Under the pieces are notes generated by a model. It had not been told where the DNA came from and did not search any database. It was given only the letters and a program-made list of their open reading frames with translations. This document shows positions 37,155 through 47,500 of a stretch of DNA of 64,000 nucleotides, piece after piece. The number at the start of each line of letters is the position of its first letter. The first letter of the stretch is position 1. Made by a program: the position numbers and the translations under genes. The stretch comes from Aminithiophilus ramosus. Its GTDB lineage: Bacteria; Synergistota; Synergistia; Synergistales; Aminithiophilaceae. The DNA lies in contig NZ_CP072943.1 in assembly GCF_018069705.1 (NCBI RefSeq), positions 2,797,668 to 2,861,667 on the forward strand. Reading direction: 5' to 3'.

Positions 37155-37885
37155 AGAACCTCATCGCCTTCCGGGCCATCCTGGCCAAGGACATGAGGAC
37201 CTACTACCTCAAGCCGCCCAACCTGAGCTGGGGCCTCATCTTCCCCCTGGCCTGGACCCTCATGTTCTTCCTCCGCTCCCAGGGCCCCGTCGATATCCGG
37301 GCCCTGCTGCCCGGCGTCATGACTCTCTCCATCCTCTTCGGCACCACGTCCATGCTGGCCGTGACGGTCACCTTCGAGCGCAAGGGGAAGAGCTTCGAGA
37401 GGCTCCTCCAGGCGCCTCTCCCCCTGGGGCTCCTCGTCCTGGCCAAGACGTCGGGGGCCATCGTCTTCGGCGTCGCCAACGCCCTCGTCCCTCTCGTCCT
37501 GGCCGCCCTCTACGCCCCTCTCGGGCGGGTCGACGTCGCCCTCCTGCTGACCGCCGCCTTCCTGCTCGCCTTCGCGTCGGCCTTCATGGGGCTTTTCGTC
37601 GCCGTCTCCGTCCAGGAGGTCTTCGAGGCCCAGACCCTTTCCAACTTCTTCCGCTTCCCCATGGTCTTCCTCTGCGGCCTCTTTCTGCCCCTGGATCGGA
37701 TTCCCTTTCCCCTTCGGGGGCTGGCCTACGTCCTGCCGCCGACGTACGGCGCCGATCTCCTGCGGAGGGCCCTGGGAGAGGGGAGCCTCTTCCCGGCGGC
37801 AACGGCCCTGGCGGCCCTGGCGGGGCTCTGCCTGGCCCTGACCTTCGCCTGCCTGAGAGCCATCGGGCGGCGCTGGATCGACTAG
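37151..37885 (+). CDS. ABC-2 type permease
   Basis: 244-aa membrane protein with about six hydrophobic segments (for example IFPLAWTLMFFL, ALVPLVLAALYAPLG and FLLAFASAFMGLFVAV). The conserved FPMVFLCGLFLPLDRIPFPLRGLAYVLPPTY motif of ABC-2 permeases is present near residues 175-205. It is coupled to the ATPase gene by a 4-bp overlap. Substrate unknown. It ends tail-to-tail, overlapping the opposite-strand DUF1847 gene by 4 bp. Confidence 0.87.
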   Translation: MKNLIAFRAILAKDMRTYYLKPPNLSWGLIFPLAWTLMFFLRSQGPVDIRALLPGVMTLSILFGTTSMLAVTVTFERKGKSFERLLQAPLPLGLLVLAKTSGAIVFGVANALVPLVLAALYAPLGRVDVALLLTAAFLLAFASAFMGLFVAVSVQEVFEAQTLSNFFRFPMVFLCGLFLPLDRIPFPLRGLAYVLPPTYGADLLRRALGEGSLFPAATALAALAGLCLALTFACLRAIGRRWID

Positions 37886-38466
37886 GCCCGGCGCTCGGGG
37901 ACCTCCTCGCCGAGACGTTTTCGGATGTAGGGGCAGGTGACGGCGGCGACGGGGTTGTGGCCCAGACGGCGGTCCTTGGTGACGAGAGTCGTCACGGGGG
38001 CCTTGGCGTGACGGTAGAAGAGGGTGTCGTGGCCGACGCAGAGGCCGACGACGACGAGGAGGCCGCAGCCCTCGTCGTCGAGGATCCGCGCCTGTTCGGC
38101 GGGGTTGCAGGAGACGGTCCCGACCCAGGGACGGCGCGGCATGGAGAGTTCCTCCTTGGTGAGGCCCCCCACCTTGCAGCAGACGGAGCGGACGTCGAAC
38201 CCGAAGGCCTCGAAGGCCTCGCCGATGAGCCGGGCCTCGTCGGCGAGGCCGACGCAGAAGGCCATTCCCAGCCGTTTCACGCCGAGGCGGCGGGCGAATT
38301 CCCGGATCTCCTGGAGGCGGTTCAGCTCGCCGTAGTAGAGGGCCTCCACTTCGGCGGCGGCGATCATGATCTTCCGCTCCTCGTCGCTGTAGAGGGGCAG
38401 GCTGTCGGTGGGACGGCAGGGGTGCTCCCGGGAGCACCCCTTTGCGTCGCAGCTGTGGCAGCGCAT
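37882..38466 (-). CDS. DUF1847 cysteine-rich protein
   Basis: 194 aa. Opens with a cysteine-rich segment (MRCHSCDAKGCSREHPC) that looks metal- or cluster-binding. Further Cys/Gly motifs follow: MAFCVGLADEA, SVCCKVGGLTKEE, SCNPAEQA and LVVVGLCVGHDTLFYRHAKAPVTTLVTKDR, which is the DUF1847 pattern of anaerobes. Function unknown. The start codon overlaps the stop of the upstream YhcH-type gene (TGATG), so the two are translated together. Confidence 0.85.
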   Translation of the reverse strand: MRCHSCDAKGCSREHPCRPTDSLPLYSDEERKIMIAAAEVEALYYGELNRLQEIREFARRLGVKRLGMAFCVGLADEARLIGEAFEAFGFDVRSVCCKVGGLTKEELSMPRRPWVGTVSCNPAEQARILDDEGCGLLVVVGLCVGHDTLFYRHAKAPVTTLVTKDRRLGHNPVAAVTCPYIRKRLGEEVPERRA

Positions 38467-38942
38467 CAGTCTTCCCCCCGGAAAAGGCTAAGGGCGATCT
38501 TGACGACGATTTTCCGGATCGGCGACGGCGTCGAGGCCGTCCGCAGAGGGCAGTGGAGGTCGTCGGGGAAGAAGACGGCGTAGCGCCCCGGCAGGAGGCG
38601 GATCCACGTCGGCGAGGGAGGGACGTCGTAGTAGAGGCAGTCCTCCTCGTCGAGGGCGTCGCGGCGGGGAGAGAGGCCGTCGTCGGGAGCCCAGCCGATC
38701 CACTCCTCCCCTTCGAGAAGGCACTGGACGTCGACGTAGCGCCGGTGGGACTCCCATTCCCCTCCGCCGAAGGGGCCCGTCTCGGCCTCGGCGACGACGG
38801 CGTAGAGGGCCTCGTCCTCCAGGGCGTGCCGTCCGGCAGGCAGGGCGGAGAGGTCTCCGTCGAGAAAGGCAAGGGCCCGGGCCAGGGGCTCGGGCAGGAA
38901 AAGGCCGTCGTCGCGGCGACGGCCGAGCGTTCCGCAGATCAT
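38466..38942 (-). CDS. YhcH/YjgK/YiaL family beta-barrel protein
   Basis: 158-aa single-domain cupin-like protein. Characteristic sequences are MICGTL at the start, WESHRRYVDVQCLLEGEEWIG in the middle, and PGRYAVFFPDDLHCP with the His of the proposed metal site. Members include NanQ (sialic-acid anomerase) and biofilm-related YhcH; the substrate here cannot be told. It is coupled to the DUF1847 gene downstream. Confidence 0.85.
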   Translation of the reverse strand: MICGTLGRRRDDGLFLPEPLARALAFLDGDLSALPAGRHALEDEALYAVVAEAETGPFGGGEWESHRRYVDVQCLLEGEEWIGWAPDDGLSPRRDALDEEDCLYYDVPPSPTWIRLLPGRYAVFFPDDLHCPLRTASTPSPIRKIVVKIALSLFRGED

Positions 38943-39035
38943 CGAAAGACCTCCTTTTTTCGGGCGAAGCCGAGGGGCCCGCCTCCCCTAGCCTTATCAC
39001 TCCCGGGCCGCTCCGTCAACAGGGCCAGGCCCCTC

Positions 39036-39064
39036 TTGAAAAGCCCTTCGGCCTGTCCTACATT
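39036..39064 (+). promoter_or_regulatory. promoter of the yitT-like gene
   Basis: TTGAAA (39036-39041) and TACATT (39059-39064) with a 17-bp spacer, about 50 bp before the start codon. Sigma-70-type by eye. Confidence 0.5.
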
Positions 39065-39112
39065 GGAGCGACCTCGCAGGGAAAAACGTCGAGGACCATG
39101 GAGGTTTTATCG

Positions 39113-39985
39113 ATGAACGTGAGAAAGCTTTTCGCCCTTCTGCGCCGCGAGGGGAAGACCTTCGCCCTCGTCACGGCGGGAACGGTCGTCATGTGCGCCG
39201 GGATCGTCGCCTTCACCCTGCCCTACCGCTTCCCCGACGTGGGCGTCACGGGCCTGGCCGTGCTGAGCAATTACCTCTGGGGCATCTCCCCCTCGTGGAT
39301 CATCGGTGCCGCCAACGGCCTGCTCTTCCTCTGGGCCTGGCGGGGTCTTTCGCCGCGCTTCGTCGGCTGGTCGGCCTACTCGGTGGCCCTCACCACGGCG
39401 GCCCTGGAACTCCTCAAGCTCTTCCCCTACCCCCACCTGAGCGAACCCCTTCTGGCGGCCGTCCTGGGCGGCGTCGTGAAGGGCCTCGGCATCGGCCTCG
39501 TCTTCCTCGCCGGAGCCTCGACGGGAGGAACCGACATCATCGTCGTCACCCTCCGCAAGCGCTTCGGCATCGACGTGGGGCTCTATTCCTTCTACATCAA
39601 CGCCGTCATCCTCTTCCTCTCGGCCTTCGTCATCGGCCTCGAAAACGCCCTCTACGGCCTTCTTTCCATGTACGCCGTCGGCGTCGTCATGGACGGCGTC
39701 CTCAAGTCCTTCGACCGGCGCAAGCAGGTCTTCGTCATCACCGCCGAGATGGAGGAGGTGCGCCGCTTCGTCACCGAAGACCTCCACAAGGGGGTCACCC
39801 TCCTTCACGGCACGGGCGGCTACACGGGGCAGGAGCGGACGGTGCTCATGTCCTTCATGACCCAGCGCCAGACGGTGGAGCTCAAACGGTTTCTGGCCTC
39901 TCTCGACCCGCGGGCCTTCATGGCCGTCGGCGACGCCTCGGAAGTGGTGGGCCAGGGCTTCAAGCCCTGGAAGAAGGACGACTGA
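39113..39985 (+). CDS. YitT-family membrane protein with C-terminal DUF2179 domain
   Basis: 290 aa. Five or so transmembrane helices in the first 180 residues include a conserved FLAGASTGGTDIIVV segment. A soluble DUF2179 domain follows (HKGVTLLHGTGGYTGQERTVLM). The start at 39113 is preferred to 39098 because the upstream ATGGAGG then serves as the ribosome-binding site. Function of the family is unsettled. It ends three bases before the opposite-strand kinase gene. Confidence 0.88.
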   Translation: MNVRKLFALLRREGKTFALVTAGTVVMCAGIVAFTLPYRFPDVGVTGLAVLSNYLWGISPSWIIGAANGLLFLWAWRGLSPRFVGWSAYSVALTTAALELLKLFPYPHLSEPLLAAVLGGVVKGLGIGLVFLAGASTGGTDIIVVTLRKRFGIDVGLYSFYINAVILFLSAFVIGLENALYGLLSMYAVGVVMDGVLKSFDRRKQVFVITAEMEEVRRFVTEDLHKGVTLLHGTGGYTGQERTVLMSFMTQRQTVELKRFLASLDPRAFMAVGDASEVVGQGFKPWKKDD

Positions 39986-39988
39986 CGC

Positions 39989-42259
39989 TCAGGGGAGGAA
40001 GAGGCCCGGCAGCCACCTCCCGACGACCTGGGCCAGGACCTCGGGAGAGATGGGTTTGGAGATGTAGTCGTCCATCCCCGCGGCGAAGCAGACGTCCCGG
40101 TCGCCGGCCATGGCGTGGGCCGTCACGGCGACGACGGGAACGGAGCGATTCGTCGTCCCCGCCTGGCCGGAACGGATGCGCCGTACCGCCTCCAGGCCGT
40201 CCATGACGGGCATCTGGACATCCATGAGGACGAGGTCGTAGATCTTGCCGGCCATCGTCTCCAGGGCCTGGCGGCCGTCGCCGGCGACGTCGGCCTCCAG
40301 GCCCAGCCCCTTGAGGAGGTTGAGAAGGACCTTCCTGTTGATGACGTTGTCCTCGACGACCAGGACGGCCTTCCCGGCCGGGAAGGGGCTCCCCGGGGCG
40401 ATCGCCCCCCTGCCCGGCGGCAGAGGCAGGGAGAAGCGGAAGGTCGAGCCCTCTCCCTCGCGGCTTTCGACGCCGATCCGGCCGCCCATGAGCTCGACGA
40501 GCTGCTTGGCGATGGCCAGGCCGAGCCCCGTCCCGCCGAAGCGGCGGGACACCGACGAGTCGACCTGGAAGAAGCGGTCGAAAAGCCCTCCCGCCTTGTC
40601 GGCGGGGATGCCGATGCCCGTGTCGCTGACGGAGAACTGGAGCCACAGCCCTTCGGGGCCCTCCCCGAGGGGGACGACGCGAAGGGTCACTTCGCCTTTG
40701 GGGGTGAACTTGAGGGCGTTGCCGACGAGGTTGGTCAGGATCTGGCGGATCCTCAGGGGATCGCCCCGCAGGGAGGGCGGCAGGACTCCCTCGACGCGCC
40801 CCGAGAGGCCGATCCCCTTGGTCCGGGCCCGGACGGCGAAGGCCGAGAGGACGTCGTCGACGAGGCGGCGGACGTCGAAATCGACCCGATCGAGGAGGAG
40901 GCGCCCCGCCTCCATCTTGGAGAAGTCGAGGATGTCGTTGACGAGGGCCAGGAGGGTCTCCCCGCTGAGCCGTATCGTCTCGACGCACTCTTTCTGGTCG
41001 GCGCTCAGCTTCGTCGCCGCCAGGAGTCCCGCCATGCCGAGGATGCCGTTGAGAGGCGTCCTGATCTCGTGGCTCATGTTGGCCAGGAACTCGCCCTTGG
41101 CCCGGCTGGCCGCCTCGGCCCTCTCGGCCGCCTCGCGCCAGGCCCTGTCGGAGCGGCGGCGGAGGTCGATGTTGACGAGCATGCCGCCGAAAAGGGAGAG
41201 AAGGTCGCGCTCCGCCGCCGAGCAGGCGTGGCGGCCGGCGACGAAGTCGAAGCCGACGAAGCCGATGGGCTCCTCCCCCTTCATCACGGGCAGGGCCAGA
41301 AGGCTCCTGATCCCCTGGGGCTCCAGCGTCTTCCTCAGCCCTCCCGGCGGAAGGGCCTGGACGTCGACGATGTAGACGGCCTCGCCGCGGCGGTGGGCGG
41401 CCACCCATTCGGGAACGAGGGCCAGAGGGACGGCCTGGAGGTTGTCGATCTGGGGCTCCACGGCGGGAGCGCACCACTCGTAGCTGTTGGAGCAGAAGCC
41501 GCCTTCGAAGTCGTAATCGAAGACGTAGGCCCTGTCGGCGCCGACGAAGGTCCCCATCTCGGCGAGGGCCCCTCCGATGGCCCCTTCGACGGAGTCGAGG
41601 GGGACGTTGACGAAGGACGAGGCGAGCGTCATCAGGAGCCGCTGGAGGCGCCCCTCCCGGAGGAGGGCCTCCTTTTCCTCGTGCCTTTCCGTCACGTCCA
41701 GGAGAAGCCTGTCGAGACAGGAGAGGCCCTCTCCGTCGAAGGGACGCCCCCGCTCCAGCACCCAGCGGATCGCCCCGCCGGGGCCGACGATGGGGTATTC
41801 GACCTCCCAGCCTTCTCCCCGGCGGAGGGCGCCGTCGATGGCCTCGGCCACGGCCTTTCTGTCGTCGCCCCCGATGAGGTCGTCGTAGCGCACCGCCCCG
41901 TCGAGGAAGGCCTCGGCGCCGTGGCCCGTCAGGTCGGCGACGGAGGCCGTCACGAAAAGGACCCTTCCGGCCCCGTCGGTCCTGAAGAGAACGGCCGGAA
42001 GGTTGGAGATCAGGGAAGAAAAAGGCTGGGGAAGAAGGATCGCCGTCGCCTCCTCTCTGGGGCGGTAACTGCGGAAGGACCGAGAAAGACCGCCGCGGCC
42101 GCGGGACGACGTCGAGGCGAGGTTTTGCGCCCCGAAGCCGCGCCTTACCGAGGCGCCTTGACGGGCCCGCCACCGGACGGAAGGCCGATCGGCAGGCGAA
42201 AAAGGACGCGCCGCCGGCCCGGCGGGGATGAGGCCGGAGGGTCGAAGAAGGGACCTCAA
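39989..42259 (-). CDS. hybrid sensor histidine kinase (PAS-GAF-HisKA-HATPase-REC)
   Basis: Up to 756 aa. PAS domain about 80-190, GAF about 215-375, dimerisation domain with [10 protein letters not shown] (phospho-His near 397), ATPase domain with N, G1 (DTGIGIP) and G2 (GGTGLGLAI) boxes, then a receiver domain (VVEDNVINRK; phospho-Asp near 682 in LMDVQMPVMDG). No membrane segment is evident, so it is probably cytoplasmic. The start is uncertain: the TTG at 42259 has no ribosome-binding site and the first 75 residues look non-conserved. A GAGGAGG lies before residue 77, but no standard start codon follows it. It is divergent from an HD-GYP response-regulator operon. Confidence 0.85.
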   Translation of the reverse strand: MRSLLRPSGLIPAGPAARPFSPADRPSVRWRARQGASVRRGFGAQNLASTSSRGRGGLSRSFRSYRPREEATAILLPQPFSSLISNLPAVLFRTDGAGRVLFVTASVADLTGHGAEAFLDGAVRYDDLIGGDDRKAVAEAIDGALRRGEGWEVEYPIVGPGGAIRWVLERGRPFDGEGLSCLDRLLLDVTERHEEKEALLREGRLQRLLMTLASSFVNVPLDSVEGAIGGALAEMGTFVGADRAYVFDYDFEGGFCSNSYEWCAPAVEPQIDNLQAVPLALVPEWVAAHRRGEAVYIVDVQALPPGGLRKTLEPQGIRSLLALPVMKGEEPIGFVGFDFVAGRHACSAAERDLLSLFGGMLVNIDLRRRSDRAWREAAERAEAASRAKGEFLANMSHEIRTPLNGILGMAGLLAATKLSADQKECVETIRLSGETLLALVNDILDFSKMEAGRLLLDRVDFDVRRLVDDVLSAFAVRARTKGIGLSGRVEGVLPPSLRGDPLRIRQILTNLVGNALKFTPKGEVTLRVVPLGEGPEGLWLQFSVSDTGIGIPADKAGGLFDRFFQVDSSVSRRFGGTGLGLAIAKQLVELMGGRIGVESREGEGSTFRFSLPLPPGRGAIAPGSPFPAGKAVLVVEDNVINRKVLLNLLKGLGLEADVAGDGRQALETMAGKIYDLVLMDVQMPVMDGLEAVRRIRSGQAGTTNRSVPVVAVTAHAMAGDRDVCFAAGMDDYISKPISPEVLAQVVGRWLPGLFLP

Positions 42260-42331
42260 AGCCGCGCCGACGAGGGGGTTCGGACGGTCCCGGCCCCGAC
42301 GGGCCCGCCGACTGAGGACAGTGGCGTCAAC

Positions 42332-42361
42332 TTGAATTCTTTATCTTATTGCACCTATAAT
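42332..42361 (+). promoter_or_regulatory. promoter of the HD-GYP/binding protein/kinase operon
   Basis: TTGAAT (42332-42337) and a perfect TATAAT (42356-42361) with an 18-bp spacer. It stands out in an otherwise very GC-rich region, 65 bp before the start codon. Confidence 0.7.
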
Positions 42362-42425
42362 AGCAAAAAAGCGTCTGTTCCGCCGCCGGGAACCCCCTTC
42401 CGGCCCCGAGAGGGGAGGTTCTGCC

Positions 42426-43493
42426 ATGCCGAAACGTTCCGACCGCGCCGCGGCGAGACCGAAGATCCTCCTCGCCGACGACGACCCCGTCAACTGCCGT
42501 CTTCTGGCCCGCCTCCTCGGCGAGGGAGCCGACGTGACCTTCGTCCACGACGGAGGGGCGGCTCTGGAGCGGGCCGTCGCCGACCGTCCCGACCTCATCC
42601 TCCTGGACGTGAACATGCCCGTCCTCGACGGCTACGAGACCTGCCGCCGCCTCAAGGCTCTGCCCGAGCCGGACGCCCTTCCGGTCATCTTCATCACGGG
42701 GCTGAACGACAGCGACGCCGAGACGGCGGCCTTTTCCGCCGGCGCCGTCGATTTCGTCACCAAGCCCTTCCATCCCGACGTGGTCCGGGCCCGCGTGAAT
42801 ACCCATCTGGAGCTGAAGTTTCTCCACGACGACCTGGAGTCGCAGGTCCGCGAGAGGACCCGCCAGCTCGAGGAGACGCAGCGCGAGATTCTCCAGCGCC
42901 TGGCCATGGCCGCCGAGTACCGCGACCCCGACACGGGGATGCACATCAACCGCATCGGCGCCTTCGTCCATCTCCTCTGTTCCTCGCTGGGGATGGAACG
43001 AGGCGTCTGCGACGAGATCGCCCTGGCCAGCACCCTTCACGACGTGGGGAAGATCGCCATCCCCGACGGCATCCTCCTCAAGCCGGGCCGCCTCACCTGC
43101 GAGGAGTTCGAGATCATGAAGCGTCACCCCTCCATCGGAGTCCAGCTCCTCGAAGGTCTCGAACCCTCCCTCTTCGAGGTGGCCCGCCAGATCGCCCTGA
43201 CGCACCACGAGAAGTGGGACGGATCGGGCTATCCGGCGGGACTCTCGGGAGAGGCCATCCCCCTCGTGGGGCGGATGGTGGCACTCTGCGACGTCTACGA
43301 CGCCCTCACGTCGGAGCGTCCCTACAAGGGCGCCTGGACGCCCGAGGAGGCCTTCGAGGAGATCGCCCGGGGACGGGGACGTCACTTCGACCCGGCCCTG
43401 ACGGACCTCTTCCTCTCCCTGAAGGAGGAGATCCTCCGCATCCAGGCCGACCTCGACGGCCCGGACCGTCACGAGGAGAGGGGAGAGAGGTGA
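42426..43493 (+). CDS. response regulator with HD-GYP c-di-GMP phosphodiesterase domain
   Basis: 355 aa. N-terminal receiver ([10 protein letters not shown]; phospho-Asp near 61 in [17 protein letters not shown]) joined by a coiled-coil linker ([14 protein letters not shown]) to an HD-GYP domain with [20 protein letters not shown] and [13 protein letters not shown]. RpfG-type proteins of this plan hydrolyse cyclic di-GMP when phosphorylated. First gene of a three-gene operon with a binding protein and a hybrid kinase, each overlapping the next by 4 bases. The hybrid kinase is the probable phosphodonor. Confidence 0.93.
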   Translation: MPKRSDRAAARPKILLADDDPVNCRLLARLLGEGADVTFVHDGGAALERAVADRPDLILLDVNMPVLDGYETCRRLKALPEPDALPVIFITGLNDSDAETAAFSAGAVDFVTKPFHPDVVRARVNTHLELKFLHDDLESQVRERTRQLEETQREILQRLAMAAEYRDPDTGMHINRIGAFVHLLCSSLGMERGVCDEIALASTLHDVGKIAIPDGILLKPGRLTCEEFEIMKRHPSIGVQLLEGLEPSLFEVARQIALTHHEKWDGSGYPAGLSGEAIPLVGRMVALCDVYDALTSERPYKGAWTPEEAFEEIARGRGRHFDPALTDLFLSLKEEILRIQADLDGPDRHEERGER

Positions 43494-44512
43494 GGTTCCG
43501 CCTCGTCGCCGCCGCGGCGCTTCTCCTGCTTGCCTCCTTCCGCCCCGCAGGGGCGACGGAGGTTTTCGTCGTGTCGAGCTACCACGCGGGGGACCTCTGC
43601 GACCGGCCCCAGCACGAGGCCGCCGTCGAGGCCCTCCGCCAGAGCCACATCGAGGGGCTCCGCTTCCGAAGCTACCATCTCGATTCGAGGCGTCGCCCCC
43701 CCGAGGAGGTGCACGCCTCGGTGAGGCTCATCGTCGACGACCTGCGCCGCCACCGCCCCGATCTGGTCCTGACCGTCGACGATCCCGCCTTCGCCCTCCT
43801 CTACCGGGAGGTTCTCTCCCTGCCTTCGGTCCGCCTCGTCTTCACGGGCCTGAACCGTCCTGCCGAGGCCTACAGCCGGGAGACGCCCTTCCTCGACGAC
43901 CGGGGCCGTCCCGACCGCAACATCACCGGCGTTTTCGAGCACCTTTTCATGAAGGAACAGCTGGAGCTGCTGGAGACGGTCCTGGGACGCCCCTTGCGGA
44001 AGGTGGCCCTGCTCCACTCGACGGACCCCGTCGGCCTGATCCTGAAGGAGCAGATCGTCGCCGAACTGGCCGACACGCCCTATGCGGACTCCCTCGTCGT
44101 CACGGCCGTCGACGATCTGGAGGGGGTCCGCTCGGCAGCCCTGGCCGTCGGAGCCGACGAGAGCGTCGACGCCTACATCGCGGCGACCCTTTCCGTCGCC
44201 TCCCCCGGCGGACGGCTCACCCTCGACGACGTGGCCCCCCTCCTGACAAAAGGGACGGGCAAGATCGATCTGGCCCTCAACAGCGCCTTCGCCGAGCTGG
44301 GCTTTTTCGGCGGCGTCAGCGTCGATTTCCACCAGATGGGCTTCCAGGCGGGGCTGATGGCGGCCAAGCTCCTCAAGGGGCAGGAGGTCGCCCGCCTTCC
44401 CGTCGAGAGGGCCCGACGCTCCCTCGTCGTCGTCAACCGCCGCCGCGTCGGCGAGCTGGGGCTCCGTCTTTCCGCTCCCTTCCTGGCCGTCGTCGACCGA
44501 TTCATCCAATGA
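43490..44512 (+). CDS. exported ABC-type substrate-binding protein acting as a sensor subunit
   Basis: 340 aa. A signal peptide ([19 protein letters not shown]) precedes [20 protein letters not shown]. The fold pattern ([61 protein letters not shown]) resembles the ABC_sub_bind family. No permease or ATPase is nearby, whereas a membrane hybrid kinase follows by ATGA overlap. It therefore probably presents a ligand to that kinase. The GTG start overlaps the end of the HD-GYP gene. Confidence 0.82.
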   Translation: MRFRLVAAAALLLLASFRPAGATEVFVVSSYHAGDLCDRPQHEAAVEALRQSHIEGLRFRSYHLDSRRRPPEEVHASVRLIVDDLRRHRPDLVLTVDDPAFALLYREVLSLPSVRLVFTGLNRPAEAYSRETPFLDDRGRPDRNITGVFEHLFMKEQLELLETVLGRPLRKVALLHSTDPVGLILKEQIVAELADTPYADSLVVTAVDDLEGVRSAALAVGADESVDAYIAATLSVASPGGRLTLDDVAPLLTKGTGKIDLALNSAFAELGFFGGVSVDFHQMGFQAGLMAAKLLKGQEVARLPVERARRSLVVVNRRRVGELGLRLSAPFLAVVDRFIQ

Positions 44513-47500
44513 CCGAGCCCTACTGGGCCATGGCCCGCCTTGTGACGGCCGGCTACAGCCTCCTTCTGGCCGCTCTTGCCGTCCTTCCCGGCCCCGAGGA
44601 GGAAGGGGGGCCTTTCCGTGCCGCCTCCGCCCTGTTCGGGCTGGGCTGGGCCTTCGCCCTGTCGGATCCGATCATGACCACCCTGGCCGAGCCCCTCTCC
44701 CTCCTTCACCCCTTCGGCCTGGCCCTGGCGCTGGGAGGCGCCTTTTCCCTCCTCGGAGCCCCTTCCGGGGCGGCAGGTCTCCTTTTCCTGATTCCGGCCG
44801 TCTCTCCCCTGCTGTTGCTTGTTCCGGGCCACGCGGCGCAGGCGGGTCTGCTTTTGGCCGTTGGGGCCCCGGCGGCCTCCATCGGCGCCTTCCTCAGGGG
44901 AACGGCCCCCTCACGGCCCCTCGCCGCCGTCACGGCGCTGCTCTTTTGCGCCGAAGGCCTCCGTCTGGCCGCGGCCGAACCCTCCCCCTTCTCCAAGGTC
45001 CTCTCCCTCGCCCTGGCCGTCTCGGCCTTCTTCTTCCTGGCCATGGAGCTGCTGCGCATGAAGGGGCTCTCCGCCCGAAGCCGCCGCATCCTCGGCGGCG
45101 GCATCGTCCTTTACGGCGCCGTGGCCGCCCTGGGAGGAGCGGCGAGCCTCCGGATGGAACGGTCCTTCCGCGAGACGCTTTCCCGCAACGGCTTCGACCG
45201 CCTCGAAGTCGCCGCCAACAAGTTCGCCTTCTTCGAGATGACCGGCCACGCCCTGGCCCGGAACGCCGCCGCCGACGACGCCGTGACCGCAAGCCTGGCG
45301 GAGGGGGGATTCGCCGCCGATCTCTCCTTACGCCTCCTCAACCGCCGCCTCGGCGGCGATCTGCTCTTCCTCCTCGACGTCGACGGCGACGTGCTGGCCA
45401 CGTCGGACCCGGTTCTTTCGGGCAGGAACCTGGCCTTCCGCTCCTACTTCAGGGAGGCCCTGGGGGGACGAAGCACCCTCTTCTACGGCCGGGGCAGGAT
45501 CACCGGGCGGGAGGGGGCCTATTTCGCCCGTCCCATCGTCGACGACGGAGGATCGGTCTCGGCCGTCGTCGTCGTCAAGCTCGACCTGGCGCCCAACCTG
45601 GGCGACTCGCTGCGCAGCGAGGGGATCATCATGCACCACGACGGAGCCATCCTCATGGGGCCTCCCGGCTGGGATTCGGGGCTTCTCTTCGACCTGTCCC
45701 CCGCCCGCAGGGAAGAGCTTATCGCCATGGATCTCTGGGACGGAGCGAAGCTGATCCCTCTGGGGCTGGAGCGGCTCCGCGACGGCTGGGTCCGGACGGC
45801 CTCGGGAGCCCGGGCGGGCCTCGTCTCCCTTCCCCTTCCCGGAGGGTTCTGGGAGCTGACGAAAATCGTCGACATGGAGCCCCTCTTCCGCTACAGGCGC
45901 CTTCTTTTCTCCCTCTACACGCTTCTGTCGGCCCTGGCCATCCTCCTCCTCCAGCGTCACGCCCAGAAGGATCTCCTCATCGGGCGCCTCCGGCGCGAGG
46001 TGGAGGAGCGTCTTTCGGCCGAACGATCGGAGAGGGAGGCCCGGGCCCGGGCTCAGGATCTGGCGGCCAGGGCCGAGGAGGCCAGCGTGGCCAAAAGCCG
46101 CTTCCTGGCCAACATGAGCCATGAGATCCGGACGCCCCTCAACGCCGTCCTGGGGATGACGGAGCTTCTTCTCGACACCGATCTGGACGAGCGGCAGAGG
46201 CGCTTCGCCGAGATCGTCCGCACCGGAGGCGACAGCCTGCTGGCCCTCATCGACGATGTCCTCGATTTCTCCAAGATCGAGGCCGGCCGTCTCGAAGTGG
46301 AGTCCATCCCCTTCCACCTTCCCTCCCTCGTGGAGGAGACGGCGGAGATGCTGGCCTTCAAGGCGTCCGAGAAGGGGCTGGCCTTCTCGGCCCGTCTCGA
46401 CGGGGACGTCCCCGAGCGGGTCCGGGGCGATCCCAACCGCCTTCGCCAGGTCCTCGTCAATCTGCTGAACAACGCCGTCAAGTTCACGCCCTCCGGGGAG
46501 ATCGGCCTTCACGCCTCTCCCGAAGGCCGATCGGGCGAGACGGTGACGATCCGCTTCGCCGTCCGCGACAGCGGCATCGGCATCTCTCCGGGCCGAGTCG
46601 CCTCCCTTTTCGACGCCTTCGAGCAGGCCGACGCCTCGACGACGCGCCTCTACGGCGGAACGGGACTGGGACTGGCCATCTGCAAACTCCTCGTCGAGCG
46701 GATGGGAGGGCGCATCGGCGTGGAGAGCAGCCCCGGCCGAGGGTCGCTTTTCTGGTTCACGCTCCCCTTCCGGATCGAAGGGGGAACGAAGGGGGAAGGG
46801 GACGGAACGGTCGCCCCCGATCTGGCGGGGAAGAGGATCCTCGTCGTCGACGGCGATCTGACCGATCTCCTCTCCCTCTCCCAACAGCTCGACCGGCGGG
46901 GCTTTGCGGCCACCCGGGCCACGGACGGCGCCACGGCCCTGGCGATGCTCCGCGAAGGCTTCGACGGGGGAGCACCCTTCGATGTCGTCGTCACGGCTCC
47001 CTCCATGACCGACAGGGAGGGGCGCGACCTGCCCCGGCTTCTCGGGGACGACCCCGATCTGGCACCCACGCCGATTGTCTTTCTCGCTCCGGCCGGGGCG
47101 ACGGTCGACGCCGACGCCCTCGAAGGGGCGGGGTTCTCGGCCTGCCTTTCCAAGCCCGTCAAGAGCTCGGCCCTGCTTCAGACTCTGACCTCCCTCCTCC
47201 GCGACGAGGGGCTTCCCCCCGGCGGAGAGCGGCCCCAAAGGGACGAGGGGAGCGTCTCGATCCGTGGCGGGAGGACCCTCCTTCTCGTCGAGGACAACGA
47301 CGTCAACGCCCAGGTCGCCCTGGCCATGCTGGCCCGGCTGGGGCTGACGGCCCGGCGCGTCGCCGACGGAAGCCGCGCCGTCGACGCCGCCCGGGAGGAG
47401 GCCTACGATATGATCTTCATGGACATTCAGATGCCCGTCATGGACGGCTTCGAGGCCACGGCCCGCATCCGTGAGGAGGAGAGACGCTCGGCGGGGACGA

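Noticed and set aside
36773-38872. 699-codon leftward frame
   Set aside because: Arg/Pro-rich shadow of the ABC exporter, DUF1847 and YhcH genes.
40115-44512. 1465-codon rightward frame
   Set aside because: Shadow of the opposite-strand kinase joined to other frames of two real genes.
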